Source: JBCBWG01 sp038523925 (lineage in GTDB: Bacteria; Pseudomonadota; Alphaproteobacteria; Rhizobiales; Hyphomicrobiaceae). From it: a DNA stretch of 64,000 bases. A program made the translations under genes and the position numbers. The notes beneath the pieces are model-generated. The model was given only the letters and a program-made list of their open reading frames with translations. It made no database searches and was not told the DNA's origin. The DNA is taken from assembly GCA_038523925.1 (NCBI GenBank), contig JBCBIY010000007.1, positions 86,013-150,012 on the forward strand, in the 5' to 3' direction. Positions 1 through 7,787 of the stretch are shown here, one piece after another (position 1 is the stretch's first letter; every line of letters starts with the position of its first letter).

Positions 1-38
1 GGCAGGACTGGCGGCGTCCCCGATGCGATCACACGAGC

Positions 39-239
39 CTATCGGCCCTGTGATTCAGACATACAGTCGAGGTGGACCGATTTGCGGACCTTGATGAGGT
101 CCTGCGGCACGGGCCGGCCATCGGCCTTCCGTGCGTCGATCTCTTCATCCAGGAGACGAACGCTTTCGCGCGGATCGTCCTGCTCGTGAACCGACTCGAT
201 GATGGTCTTAATCTCGCTGTCGTCCAACTTGCGGCCCAT
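39..239 (-). CDS. Small acidic hypothetical protein, 66 aa
   Basis: I do not recognise this family. The start is set by an ATG preceded by an AGAGGAAA-type Shine-Dalgarno. The open frame continues upstream to an earlier Met, but that extension is Arg/Ser-rich and lacks such a site. The product begins MGRKLDDSEIKTIIES, is rich in Asp, Glu and Arg, and is predicted to be a soluble helical protein without signal peptide or membrane segment. It has one Cys near the C-terminus (HLDCMSES). It is divergent from the P1-family peptidase and lies at the window edge, so its own operon partners cannot be seen. Confidence 0.6.
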   Translation of the reverse strand: MGRKLDDSEIKTIIESVHEQDDPRESVRLLDEEIDARKADGRPVPQDLIKVRKSVHLDCMSESQGR

Positions 240-327
240 CGTCGTTTCCTCTGGTTGATCGTTTGCCTCACCTACAGGCAGACACGTTATGTGGGTCACT
301 TCGTAATTCCATGCGACAGTCCAACTC

Positions 328-1356
328 ATGATGCGCAATTGCCTGAGCGATGTTGCCGGGATCCGTCTCGGCCACGCTGACGATCCACGGTTTTTGACAG
401 GCGCCACAGTCGCGCTCGTTGACCGCCCCAATGTCGCCTCGGCGCTCATCCCCGGCGGCGCGCCGGGCACGCGCGATACCGCGTTGCTCGAACCCGAGCG
501 GACGGTTCAGGCCGTCGATGCCGTCGTGTTGTCCGGCGGGTCAGCGTTCGGGCTCGATGCGGCTGGCGGCGTACAGCGGTTGCTCGCCCGGCGCGGCATC
601 GGTCTCGACGTTGGTGGCCACACCATCCCAATCGCAGTTCAGGCAATTATCTTCGACCTCCGCGCGCGGGTATCCGGCGGCCCTGACGTGCCGGACCACT
701 TTTTCTGGGACCTCGGCTGGCGAGCGGCCGCTACGACGTTGCAAACGACCGCCGCGACGGCCGTCGCGGAAGGCAGTGTCGGGGCCGGCATCGGGGCAAC
801 CACGGCGGATCTCAAAGGCGGGTTCGGGTCTGCATCTCAAAGGCTTGCTGACGGGACCACGGTTGCGGCCATGGCGGTCGCCAACGCGATCGGGTCTGTG
901 CTCGGCAGCGATCGCGGTCATCTCCTGGCCGCACCCCTTGAACGCGATGGCGAGTTCGGCGGGCTTGGGCCGGCGGCCGGCCCAGTTGGCGCACTCGAAC
1001 AGATGCCACTGAAGGGCCGCGGTGAAACGGCGACGACCATCGCCTGCATTGCGACCGATGCGACGCTGGATAAGGCGGAAGCGAAGCGCGTCGCCATCAT
1101 GGCGTCTGGCGGATTTGCGCGCGCGCTCAGGCCGCCATTCGCCCCATTTGACGGCGACACCGTGTTCTCGGTTGCGACCCTGAGGCGCCCGCGGCCTGAC
1201 GCCGGACCGGACCTCACGCTCATCGGTGCCGCCGCAGCGGATTGTCTTGCGCGCGCCGTCACACGCGGGGTGACAACCGCCACGCTGCCGGGCGAGAACT
1301 ATGCGGGTCCACCGACGTACCGGGAACGGTTCGCGGACGTCCTGATCGGGTCCTGA
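328..1356 (+). CDS. P1 family peptidase (DmpA-like aminopeptidase/esterase)
   Basis: This is a 342-residue member of the P1/S58 family, Ntn-type autoprocessing peptidases that include DmpA (L-aminopeptidase/D-esterase) and beta-peptidyl aminopeptidases. Family hallmarks visible are the N-terminal GIRLGHADD, the Gly-rich VVLSGGSAFGLDAAGG near residues 73-88, and the TTIACIATDA segment around residue 235 where the chain is normally self-cleaved before a Ser/Thr nucleophile. Length matches the family. No signal peptide is visible, so it is probably cytoplasmic. The start is ATG at 328, with a second ATG at 331. The physiological substrate cannot be read from the sequence. Confidence 0.88.
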   Translation: MMRNCLSDVAGIRLGHADDPRFLTGATVALVDRPNVASALIPGGAPGTRDTALLEPERTVQAVDAVVLSGGSAFGLDAAGGVQRLLARRGIGLDVGGHTIPIAVQAIIFDLRARVSGGPDVPDHFFWDLGWRAAATTLQTTAATAVAEGSVGAGIGATTADLKGGFGSASQRLADGTTVAAMAVANAIGSVLGSDRGHLLAAPLERDGEFGGLGPAAGPVGALEQMPLKGRGETATTIACIATDATLDKAEAKRVAIMASGGFARALRPPFAPFDGDTVFSVATLRRPRPDAGPDLTLIGAAAADCLARAVTRGVTTATLPGENYAGPPTYRERFADVLIGS

Positions 1357-1378
1357 GGCTGTAGACGTTACTTTCTCA

Positions 1379-1612
1379 ATGGCGAACGATAACAACAGTA
1401 ACCAGCGACCAAGCTATTGGGGCCTCAACTCGTGGCGCGTGGCGGCGGCGATCAGCGCCGCAGTCTGCCTGGCGCTGCTGACGCTCTTTGCGCAGACCCG
1501 ATACGCGCAAGTGAGCGACTGCCATCAAACCGGCGGCGTTTGGGATGGCGAGGCGAGCAAGTGCCGCCTGGTGCCGCGCATCATCATTCAGCGCGACCTG
1601 CGGCGCACCTGA
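1379..1612 (+). CDS. Small single-pass membrane protein, hypothetical, 77 aa
   Basis: I do not recognise the family. The protein has a short polar N-terminus (MANDNNSNQRPSYWG), one hydrophobic helix at about residues 20-40 (VAAAISAAVCLALLTLF), and a short outer segment containing two Cys (SDCHQTGGVWDGEASKCR) that could form a disulfide in the periplasm. It starts 22 bases after the P1 peptidase stop on the same strand, so the two may be co-transcribed. Its stop lies two bases from the convergent oxidoreductase stop. Basic residues follow the second Cys at the C-terminus. Confidence 0.65.
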   Translation: MANDNNSNQRPSYWGLNSWRVAAAISAAVCLALLTLFAQTRYAQVSDCHQTGGVWDGEASKCRLVPRIIIQRDLRRT

Positions 1613-1614
1613 GG

Positions 1615-2874
1615 TCAGGTCCGCCCGAAGCGGCCCGGGCTGTAGGGCTTTGGATCTGTGAACGCGGTCTGGCCGGTGATCAGCTCCGCCAACAGTTGGC
1701 CGGTGACCGGACCGAGCGTCAGGCCTAGGTGGTGGTGTCCGAAGTTGGCCCAGAGCCCGCGGCGACCTGGCACTGCGCCGACCATCGGCAGCATGTCTGG
1801 AAAGCACGGCCGCGCGCCCATCCAGGGCTCGGCATCCAAACGGCTCGCAAGCGGGAAGAGCCGGCGCGCATGCGGTTCGGTCATCGCAAGTTGCTTCGGC
1901 GTCGGCGGGCGGTCGCGGGCGGCAAACTCAGCCCCCGTTGTGAGCCGCACGCCACGCTGCATGGGCGCCAAAACGTAGCCGTTATCGAGATCAAGGACCG
2001 GCCGATTGAGCGTGGCGTTCCCCTCTGCGGAAAAGTGCATGTGGTAGCCGCGCTTGACCGCGAGCGGCACGTTGATGCCGAGCCGCTTCAGCAGGTCGCC
2101 CGACCAGGGCCCGAGGGCGACGACGGCGTCCTGTGCGCTGACAGCGCCATCAACAGTTTGCACGTGCCAGCCGCGTGTATCGTCTTGCGCAAGCGTTTGC
2201 GCGTCCGCAGTGATGACCCGCCCACCGCGGGTTTTGAACAGATCGGCGTAGGCGGCGGACAGCGCCTGCGGATCGGAGATCGCCGCCGGCTGCGGCATCA
2301 AAAACCCACCGACCAAGCCATCGTTCAGGTGCGGCTCGAGTTCGCTCAGCCTGTCGGGGTTGCAAACCGTGTATTCGACCCCGTAGCGCTCGTGCGCATC
2401 TTGTTGCGCAGCCTCTTCCGCGTCCATGTCTGCCGTGTCGCGGACGACGCGCAGGTAGCCATCATGCCGCAACAGGTGATCAGCATCAGCCGCCGCGATC
2501 AGCGTTCGGTGCGTCTCCAGGCAGCGCGCGATCAAGGGCGCGTTCGCCGACGCAATTGCGTGAAACCGGCGTTCCGAAGAATTCCACCAGTAGCGAGCGA
2601 GCCATGGCAGCAGCGCCAGCGCCGAGCGGTAGTGGACGTGCGCCTCAGGACTGCGATTGAGCGCCAGCATCAGCAGCTTCGAGAAATTGCGCGGCAGCAT
2701 GTAGGGCGTGATGCCCTCGCCCTGGATGAGGCCTGCGTTGCCAAACGACGTCGCCGCGCCCGCCGGCTGGCGGTCAACGAGGATGACGTCGCGCCCGGCT
2801 GCCTGCAGTTGCAGCGCCGTCGACACGCCAACGATCCCTGCCCCGAGCACGAGGCAATCCGCATCCGACGCCAT
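1615..2874 (-). CDS. FAD-dependent oxidoreductase, DAO family (DadA-like)
   Basis: This 419-residue protein has an N-terminal dinucleotide-binding motif (LVLGAGIVGVSTALQLQAAG) for FAD. The arrangement and length fit D-amino-acid dehydrogenase small subunit DadA and relatives, which deaminate D-amino acids or oxidise N-substituted amino acids and pass electrons to the respiratory chain. The C-terminal PMVGAVPG and ANFGHHHLGLTLGP segments are typical of the DAO fold's second FAD-contact region. The frame stays open far upstream, but the ATG at 2874 follows a GGAGGGG Shine-Dalgarno, directly precedes the FAD motif, and is preferred. The substrate is unknown. The gene is divergent from purB. Confidence 0.85.
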   Translation of the reverse strand: MASDADCLVLGAGIVGVSTALQLQAAGRDVILVDRQPAGAATSFGNAGLIQGEGITPYMLPRNFSKLLMLALNRSPEAHVHYRSALALLPWLARYWWNSSERRFHAIASANAPLIARCLETHRTLIAAADADHLLRHDGYLRVVRDTADMDAEEAAQQDAHERYGVEYTVCNPDRLSELEPHLNDGLVGGFLMPQPAAISDPQALSAAYADLFKTRGGRVITADAQTLAQDDTRGWHVQTVDGAVSAQDAVVALGPWSGDLLKRLGINVPLAVKRGYHMHFSAEGNATLNRPVLDLDNGYVLAPMQRGVRLTTGAEFAARDRPPTPKQLAMTEPHARRLFPLASRLDAEPWMGARPCFPDMLPMVGAVPGRRGLWANFGHHHLGLTLGPVTGQLLAELITGQTAFTDPKPYSPGRFGRT

Positions 2875-3034
2875 CTCGCGCGCCCCTCCGAGCTCAACCG
2901 TGCGCGGCCATCCAGCCCGCTCGGGCCCGACGTGCCAGCGCGTTTGCGGCGCCGTCAACACTTTGGTACCGCTCGGGCGCGGCGCGGCCGGCCGCCAATC
3001 GACCCACAGCGGCTGAACGCGGAGCGCCCGCCAG

Positions 3035-4351
3035 ATGATTCCCAGATATGCCCGTCCCGAAATGACCGAGATCTGGGAGCCGCAGACCCGTTTCCGCATC
3101 TGGTTCGAGATCGAGGCGCATGCGGCAAGCGCGATGGCCGAGCTCGGCACGATCCCGAAGGCGGCGGCAGAGACGATCTGGGAGAAAGGCTCGGCTGCCC
3201 GGTTTGACGTGGACCGGATCGCGGAGATCGAGGCCGAGACCAAGCACGACGTCATCGCCTTCCTGACACACCTTGCCGAACACGTCGGGCCAGAAGCGCG
3301 CTTTGTCCACCAGGGCATGACCTCGTCCGACGTGCTCGACACCTGCCTTAGCGTTCAGATGACGCGGGCAGCCGACGTCCTGCTCGCCGACCTTGACCGG
3401 CTGCTCGACGCGCTAAAGACGCGGGCGCACGAGCACAAGACCACGGTCACGATCGGGCGCAGCCATGGCATCCACGCCGAACCAACAACATTCGGCGTCA
3501 AGCTCGCGATGGCGTACGCGGAGTTCGATCGCGCGAAGACACGGCTGCACGCCGCGCGCGCTGACATCGCGACCTGCGCGTTGTCAGGCGCGGTTGGCAC
3601 GTTTGCGAATATCGATCCGAGGGTGGAAGTCTACGTCGCCGAAAAGCTCGGCCTGACGCCGGAGCCGGTTTCCAGCCAGGTGATCCCGCGCGACCGGCAC
3701 GCCATGTTCTTTGCGACACTGGCGGTCATTGCATCCTCGGTCGAACGCCTTGCGGTCGAAATCCGGCACTTACAGCGCACCGAGGTCCTGGAAGCTGAAG
3801 AGTACTTTTCGGCCGGCCAGAAGGGCTCATCGGCGATGCCGCATAAGCGCAATCCGGTGCTGACTGAGAACCTGACGGGCCTGGCCCGCATGGTCCGCGC
3901 CTACGCGTTGCCCGCGATGGAGAACGTGGCGCTCTGGCATGAACGTGATATCTCCCACTCCTCCGTCGAGCGCATGATCGGCCCCGACGCAACCGTGACG
4001 CTCGACTTCGCCCTCGCCCGGCTCGCAAGCGTCATCGAGAAGCTGGTCGTCTATCCGGAGGCGATGCAGAAAAACCTCGACCGGCTTGGTGGTCTGCATA
4101 ATTCGCAGCGTGTCCTGCTGGCGCTCACACAGGCGGGTGTCAGCCGCGAAGATGCCTACCGGCTCGTCCAGCGCAATGCGATGAAGACGTGGGAGACCGG
4201 AGCAGACTTCCTTGGCAACCTGAAGCAAGACAAGGAGATCACCGAGCGCCTGTCAGATGCGGCTCTCGAGGAAATGTTTGATCTCGACTACCATCTGGCG
4301 CACGTCGACACGATCTTCAAACGCGTATTCGGGTTATCCGCGCCCGCTTAA
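3035..4351 (+). CDS. purB: Adenylosuccinate lyase
   Basis: PurB catalyses two fumarate-releasing eliminations in purine synthesis: SAICAR to AICAR, and adenylosuccinate to AMP. The 438-residue length and the start MIPRYARPEM are typical of the family. The fumarase/aspartase superfamily signature GSSAMPHKRNP is present near residues 264-274, with the mobile catalytic-serine loop. The conserved TSSDVLDT and GRSHGIHAEPTTFG segments supply other active-site residues. The gene stands alone on the plus strand about 1.1 kb ahead of purC. Confidence 0.97.
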   Translation: MIPRYARPEMTEIWEPQTRFRIWFEIEAHAASAMAELGTIPKAAAETIWEKGSAARFDVDRIAEIEAETKHDVIAFLTHLAEHVGPEARFVHQGMTSSDVLDTCLSVQMTRAADVLLADLDRLLDALKTRAHEHKTTVTIGRSHGIHAEPTTFGVKLAMAYAEFDRAKTRLHAARADIATCALSGAVGTFANIDPRVEVYVAEKLGLTPEPVSSQVIPRDRHAMFFATLAVIASSVERLAVEIRHLQRTEVLEAEEYFSAGQKGSSAMPHKRNPVLTENLTGLARMVRAYALPAMENVALWHERDISHSSVERMIGPDATVTLDFALARLASVIEKLVVYPEAMQKNLDRLGGLHNSQRVLLALTQAGVSREDAYRLVQRNAMKTWETGADFLGNLKQDKEITERLSDAALEEMFDLDYHLAHVDTIFKRVFGLSAPA

Positions 4352-4416
4352 CGCCCAATTCGCACGCGTCTGATGAAGTCCCACCCCAATCCAACGCCGC
4401 AACGGAAAGTGACGTC

Positions 4417-4839
4417 ATGATGCTCCGCCTGCTCGCCAGTCTCCTGGTCCTTGCAACCGTTTTCGCAGCGCCGGCCTTCGCGCAGTCCGGCTCGCGCATC
4501 TCGCCATTCCCGCTCGGCGGCAATGGCAAGAAGCCCGCCGTCGGCGCATCGAAGAGCGTCGACATCTCAGTGAGCTACCAGTTCTTCATCGAAGGCGAAG
4601 CCACCGGGATTGAGGAACAGGCCAAGATGTCGGAAGAGGGCCGCCGCGCGCTCTATGCGCTGCTCGGCCGTGAGTGCGCCGCGCTGATTGAGACCATCGC
4701 AGAGGACTGTACGATCCGGCGGGCCAACGTGAGCAGCCAGATCAACTCCAACTATCGCTCGCGCAACCGGCCGCGCGGTGTCCGCGTCTCGGGCTCAGCG
4801 ACCTACCGCATCACCATGAAGACGCTAACGCGCGAATAA
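4417..4839 (+). CDS. Secreted hypothetical protein, 140 aa
   Basis: I do not recognise the family. Residues 1-22 form a Sec signal peptide (hydrophobic LLASLLVLATVFA followed by APAFA and Gln), so the mature protein should be periplasmic. The mature part alternates hydrophobic and polar residues (SVDISVSYQFFIEG), suggesting beta strands, then a helical stretch with two Cys (GRECAALIETIAEDC) that could pair, and ends in another strand-like segment (SGSATYRITMKTL). Two adjacent ATG codons at 4417 and 4420 make the exact start uncertain by one residue. It follows purB by 65 bases and may be read through from it. Confidence 0.7.
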   Translation: MMLRLLASLLVLATVFAAPAFAQSGSRISPFPLGGNGKKPAVGASKSVDISVSYQFFIEGEATGIEEQAKMSEEGRRALYALLGRECAALIETIAEDCTIRRANVSSQINSNYRSRNRPRGVRVSGSATYRITMKTLTRE

Positions 4840-4876
4840 CTTCGGCCGCTCGCCAACGGCTGAGTTCCAGACCCGC

Positions 4877-5200
4877 TCAGCCGTCGTTTTCGATGGCGTT
4901 GACGGCGTCCGCGAGGCACTCGTCCATCTTGGCGCGAAGGTCCTCGTCGCTGATGGACACATTGCCCGCCTCGAAGTCGGCTTTGACCTTGCGGAAGACG
5001 TCATCATCGCCGGCTTCCTCAAAGTCGGCACGGCGCACTTCTTTGACGTAGGCGGCAACATCGTCGCCTGACTTGCCAAGCTGCGCTGCGGCCCATTCAG
5101 CGAGCAGCTTGTTGCGGCGGGCTTCGGCCTTGAACTTCAGCTCAGCGTCGCGTGCAAACTTGGCTTCGTAGCCCTTCTTGCGGTCGTCGAATGCGCTCAT
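4877..5200 (-). CDS. DUF1476 protein, F1-ATPase zeta-type inhibitor subunit
   Basis: The 107-residue product matches the alphaproteobacterial zeta/DUF1476 family. Its Paracoccus denitrificans member is an unidirectional inhibitor of the F1-ATPase that blocks ATP hydrolysis. The diagnostic N-terminal inhibitory segment is present (MSAFDDRKKGYEAKFARDAE), followed by FKAEARRNKLLAEWAA and the four-helix bundle region ending DECLADAVNAIENDG. The ATG at 5200 follows a GGGAG-type site and is preferred over the 70-residue upstream extension. It is not linked to atp genes here, which is usual for the family. It is divergent from purC. Confidence 0.9.
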   Translation of the reverse strand: MSAFDDRKKGYEAKFARDAELKFKAEARRNKLLAEWAAAQLGKSGDDVAAYVKEVRRADFEEAGDDDVFRKVKADFEAGNVSISDEDLRAKMDECLADAVNAIENDG

Positions 5201-5483
5201 GGTCAGAAACTCCCTCGTCTGATTGTTGATCCCAGCACCGGTTGTAACGCCTGCGCCGTTTGATGCAATTGCGCACCAGCAGTGTGACATCGCCCATTTC
5301 GCAGGGCTGTAGCGGCGAACCGCGCGCGCAGTATTAAGATTGTTTCGCGCCTGCCGTTCGGCTAACTTCCGGTGTCCCGCTAAGTGGGTCTGGACCGCTT
5401 CGATTTCCACTGCAATCGCGCCGAAAAGGCTTCGGCAGATGGGGCTGACAGCGCCGTCTCAACGGACCATTTGAAAAGAGGTC

Positions 5484-6293
5484 ATGCGCATGAATAAGCG
5501 CCGCCGGGTCTACGAAGGCAAGGCTAAAGTCTTGTACGAAGGGCCGGAACCGGGAACGCTCATCCAGCACTTCAAGGACGACGCGACTGCGTTCAACAAT
5601 CAGAAGCACGCTCAGATCGAAGGCAAGGGCGTGCTCAATAACCGCATCTCGGAATACCTCTTCGAACGCCTTGGCGAGATCGGTGTTCCAACGCATTTCA
5701 TTCGCCGACTCAACATGCGCGAGCAGTTGATCCGCGAGGTTGAGATCATCCCGCTTGAGGTCGTCGTGCGCAATGTTGCGGCGGGGTCACTTGCAAAGCG
5801 TCTGGGTCTCGATGAAGGCACGCAACTGCCCCGCTCGATCATCGAGTTTTATTACAAGAACGATGATCTCGGCGATCCGCTGGTCTCTGAAGAACACATC
5901 ACGGCCTTTGGCTGGGCCTCACCGCCTGAGATCGATGAGATCATGGGTCTCGCGCTGCGCGTGAACGACTTTCTCGTTGGCCTGTTCCTTGGCTGCGGAA
6001 TCCGGCTCGTCGACTTTAAGATCGAGTTCGGGCGGCAGTGGGAAAACGACGTCATGCGCATCCTGCTCGCTGATGAGATCAGCCCGGATTGCTGCCGGCT
6101 TTGGGACACGCAGACAGACGACAAGATGGACAAAGACCGGTTCCGTCGCGACATGGGCGATGTGCTCGAAGCCTATCAGGAAGTGGCGCGCCGGCTCGGT
6201 CTCGTGAACGGCAATCGCCCGCTGATGGGACAAGGGCCTGTGCTTGCGGTCTCGAATCCCGCATCGAAGCCTGAAATCGTCTCGGATAGCTAA
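5484..6293 (+). CDS. purC: Phosphoribosylaminoimidazole-succinocarboxamide synthase
   Basis: PurC (SAICAR synthetase) joins aspartate to CAIR with ATP in de novo purine synthesis. The 269-residue sequence carries the N-terminal VYEGKAKVLYE nucleotide-binding segment, DDATAFNNQK, the substrate-binding EVVVRNVAAGS motif, and the LVDFKIEFG signature. An AAAAGAGG ribosome site precedes the start; ATG at 5484 and 5490 are both possible, and the family usually begins MxxRxxVYEGK. It heads a plus-strand run purC-purS-purQ. The 283-base space upstream, shared with the divergent DUF1476 gene, presumably holds both promoters, but no clear -35/-10 pair stands out. Confidence 0.96.
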   Translation: MRMNKRRRVYEGKAKVLYEGPEPGTLIQHFKDDATAFNNQKHAQIEGKGVLNNRISEYLFERLGEIGVPTHFIRRLNMREQLIREVEIIPLEVVVRNVAAGSLAKRLGLDEGTQLPRSIIEFYYKNDDLGDPLVSEEHITAFGWASPPEIDEIMGLALRVNDFLVGLFLGCGIRLVDFKIEFGRQWENDVMRILLADEISPDCCRLWDTQTDDKMDKDRFRRDMGDVLEAYQEVARRLGLVNGNRPLMGQGPVLAVSNPASKPEIVSDS

Positions 6294-6343
6294 GCGGCGG
6301 CGCTGGCTCGCGCGGGGCACGTTTAAGGCCGGAGGCTGTACAC

Positions 6344-6586
6344 ATGAAAGCGCGCGTGCAGGTGACGCTGAAAACTGGCGTCCTCGATCCGCAAGGCAAG
6401 GCGATCGAAGGCGCGCTCGCCTCGCTGGGCTTTGATGGCGTCAATGAGGTCCGCCAGGGCAAGCTCATCGAAGTCGATCTCGATGCGGCCGACCGGGCGG
6501 CAGCCGAAGCCTCGCTTCAGGCGATGTGCGAGAAGCTGCTCGCCAACACCGTGATCGAAAACTACGCTATCGAGATCGTTGAATAG
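6344..6586 (+). CDS. purS: Phosphoribosylformylglycinamidine synthase subunit PurS
   Basis: PurS is the small bridging subunit of the three-part FGAM synthetase, linking glutaminase PurQ to PurL. At 80 residues it has the usual size. It shows the family pattern MKARVQVTLKTGVLDPQGKA, the central GFDGVNEVRQGKLIEVDL, and an ending IENYAIEIVE. It lies 50 bases after purC and 59 before purQ, consistent with one transcript. Its presence implies a PurSQL-type enzyme rather than the single-chain PurL of gammaproteobacteria. Confidence 0.96.
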   Translation: MKARVQVTLKTGVLDPQGKAIEGALASLGFDGVNEVRQGKLIEVDLDAADRAAAEASLQAMCEKLLANTVIENYAIEIVE

Positions 6587-6645
6587 CGCGCCGCCTTGAG
6601 CCCCTTTCGGTCAGCGTTTCGGCGCAAATTAGCGGGACTTGCCCC

Positions 6646-7335
6646 ATGAAACCCAGCGTGGTCGTCTTTCCAGGCTCGAACTGCGAGCGGGACGCGAAAG
6701 TCGCGCTTGAACGTATCGGCACAACCGACGTCCAGATGGTCTGGCACGGCGACAGCGAGTTGCCCGCTTCCAGCCTGATCGTCGTGCCAGGCGGCTTTTC
6801 CTACGGCGACTACCTCCGCTGCGGCGCGATTGCGACGCACTCGCCGATCATGCGCGAGGTCGTCCGCGCCGCTGATGCCGGCACGCCGGTGATCGGAATT
6901 TGCAATGGCTTCCAGGTCCTCTGCGAGGCTGGGCTGTTGCCGGGCGTGTTGATGCGGAACGCGTCGCTTAAGTTCGTCTGCCGCGATGTCCACGTGAAGG
7001 TCGAGCAGACGCAGACGCCATTTTCGCGCAGCTACCACCAGGGCGAAATCGTCCGCATGCCGGTCGGCCACCATGACGGCAACTACTTCGCCGATGCGGC
7101 GGCACTGAAAGAGCTCGAAGATGCCCACCGGGTCGTGTTCCGCTACTGCGACGGCGACGGCAACGCCACGGAGGCGGCCAACCCGAATGGCTCGCAAAAC
7201 AACATTGCGGGCATCGCAAACGCGGCTGGCAACGTTGTCGGCCTGATGCCGCATCCGGAGCGGCTCTTCGAGCCAGCGCTCGGCGGAAGCGATGGCCGCG
7301 GCGTGTTCGAAGGTGCGCTTGAAGCGGCGGCTTGA
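6646..7335 (+). CDS. purQ: Phosphoribosylformylglycinamidine synthase subunit PurQ
   Basis: PurQ is the class I glutamine amidotransferase that supplies ammonia to PurL for FGAR to FGAM conversion. The 229-residue protein carries the nucleophile elbow GICNGFQ with Cys86, the oxyanion region PGGFSYGDYLR near residues 48-58, and the His-Glu of the triad in MPHPERLFE. It is the last gene of the purC-purS-purQ run. Only 14 bases separate its stop from the convergent DUF1489 stop, and purL, often the next gene in related bacteria, is not in the window. Confidence 0.97.
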   Translation: MKPSVVVFPGSNCERDAKVALERIGTTDVQMVWHGDSELPASSLIVVPGGFSYGDYLRCGAIATHSPIMREVVRAADAGTPVIGICNGFQVLCEAGLLPGVLMRNASLKFVCRDVHVKVEQTQTPFSRSYHQGEIVRMPVGHHDGNYFADAAALKELEDAHRVVFRYCDGDGNATEAANPNGSQNNIAGIANAAGNVVGLMPHPERLFEPALGGSDGRGVFEGALEAAA

Positions 7336-7349
7336 AGCGGCCCGAAACC

Positions 7350-7787
7350 TCAGATTAGACAGAGATCCGCCAGTTCGCGGCGCATCGCAGGCGGCATGCG
7401 ACCAAGGTCATCGCCGCCGTCGCCGAGATCTTCGGGCGCATCCTCAACCGTCAGATACCGCCAGCCCTGGAACGGACGGCGGGGCACGGGGCGGACGGCA
7501 ACAAGCTTCGGGTCGAGGCCGATCAGACAGCACGTCTGGCCGTCGGCGCGTTCACCGTCTTCAAAGCATGTGAGCCGCTGGCGCGCCTGGATGACACCCT
7601 TGACCACCCAATAGATCGAGCCGCCATCGAGCAGTTCAGCCTGCCGCTTCGGCACCATCCGCGTCGCATGGAACAGCGCTGGCTCACGGCCAGCGCGTTT
7701 TGAATGCGCGAGGCGCTGTGCTTGGAAGGCGGCCAGCGTCTCGAAACTTTCCGAGCCGACTGAGAGCTTGATCATGTGAACCGTCAT
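7350..7787 (-). CDS. DUF1489 family protein, 145 aa
   Basis: This matches the alphaproteobacterial DUF1489 family, whose function is unknown. The start HMIKLSVGSESF, the central SIYWVVKGVIQARQRL, and the paired Cys in QTCCLIGLDP are typical. The ATG at 7787 overlaps the mccA stop (ATGA), so it is translationally coupled to the carboxylase operon; a second Met lies four codons in. No signal peptide or membrane segment is seen. DUF1489 genes are widely conserved in the class, so its place at the end of this operon may not mean a role in leucine breakdown. Confidence 0.85.
   Translation of the reverse strand: MTVHMIKLSVGSESFETLAAFQAQRLAHSKRAGREPALFHATRMVPKRQAELLDGGSIYWVVKGVIQARQRLTCFEDGERADGQTCCLIGLDPKLVAVRPVPRRPFQGWRYLTVEDAPEDLGDGGDDLGRMPPAMRRELADLCLI

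Noticed and set aside
1729..3207. 492-residue open frame opposite the DadA-like oxidoreductase
   Set aside because: Arg-rich shadow of a well-supported FAD enzyme; no start signal.
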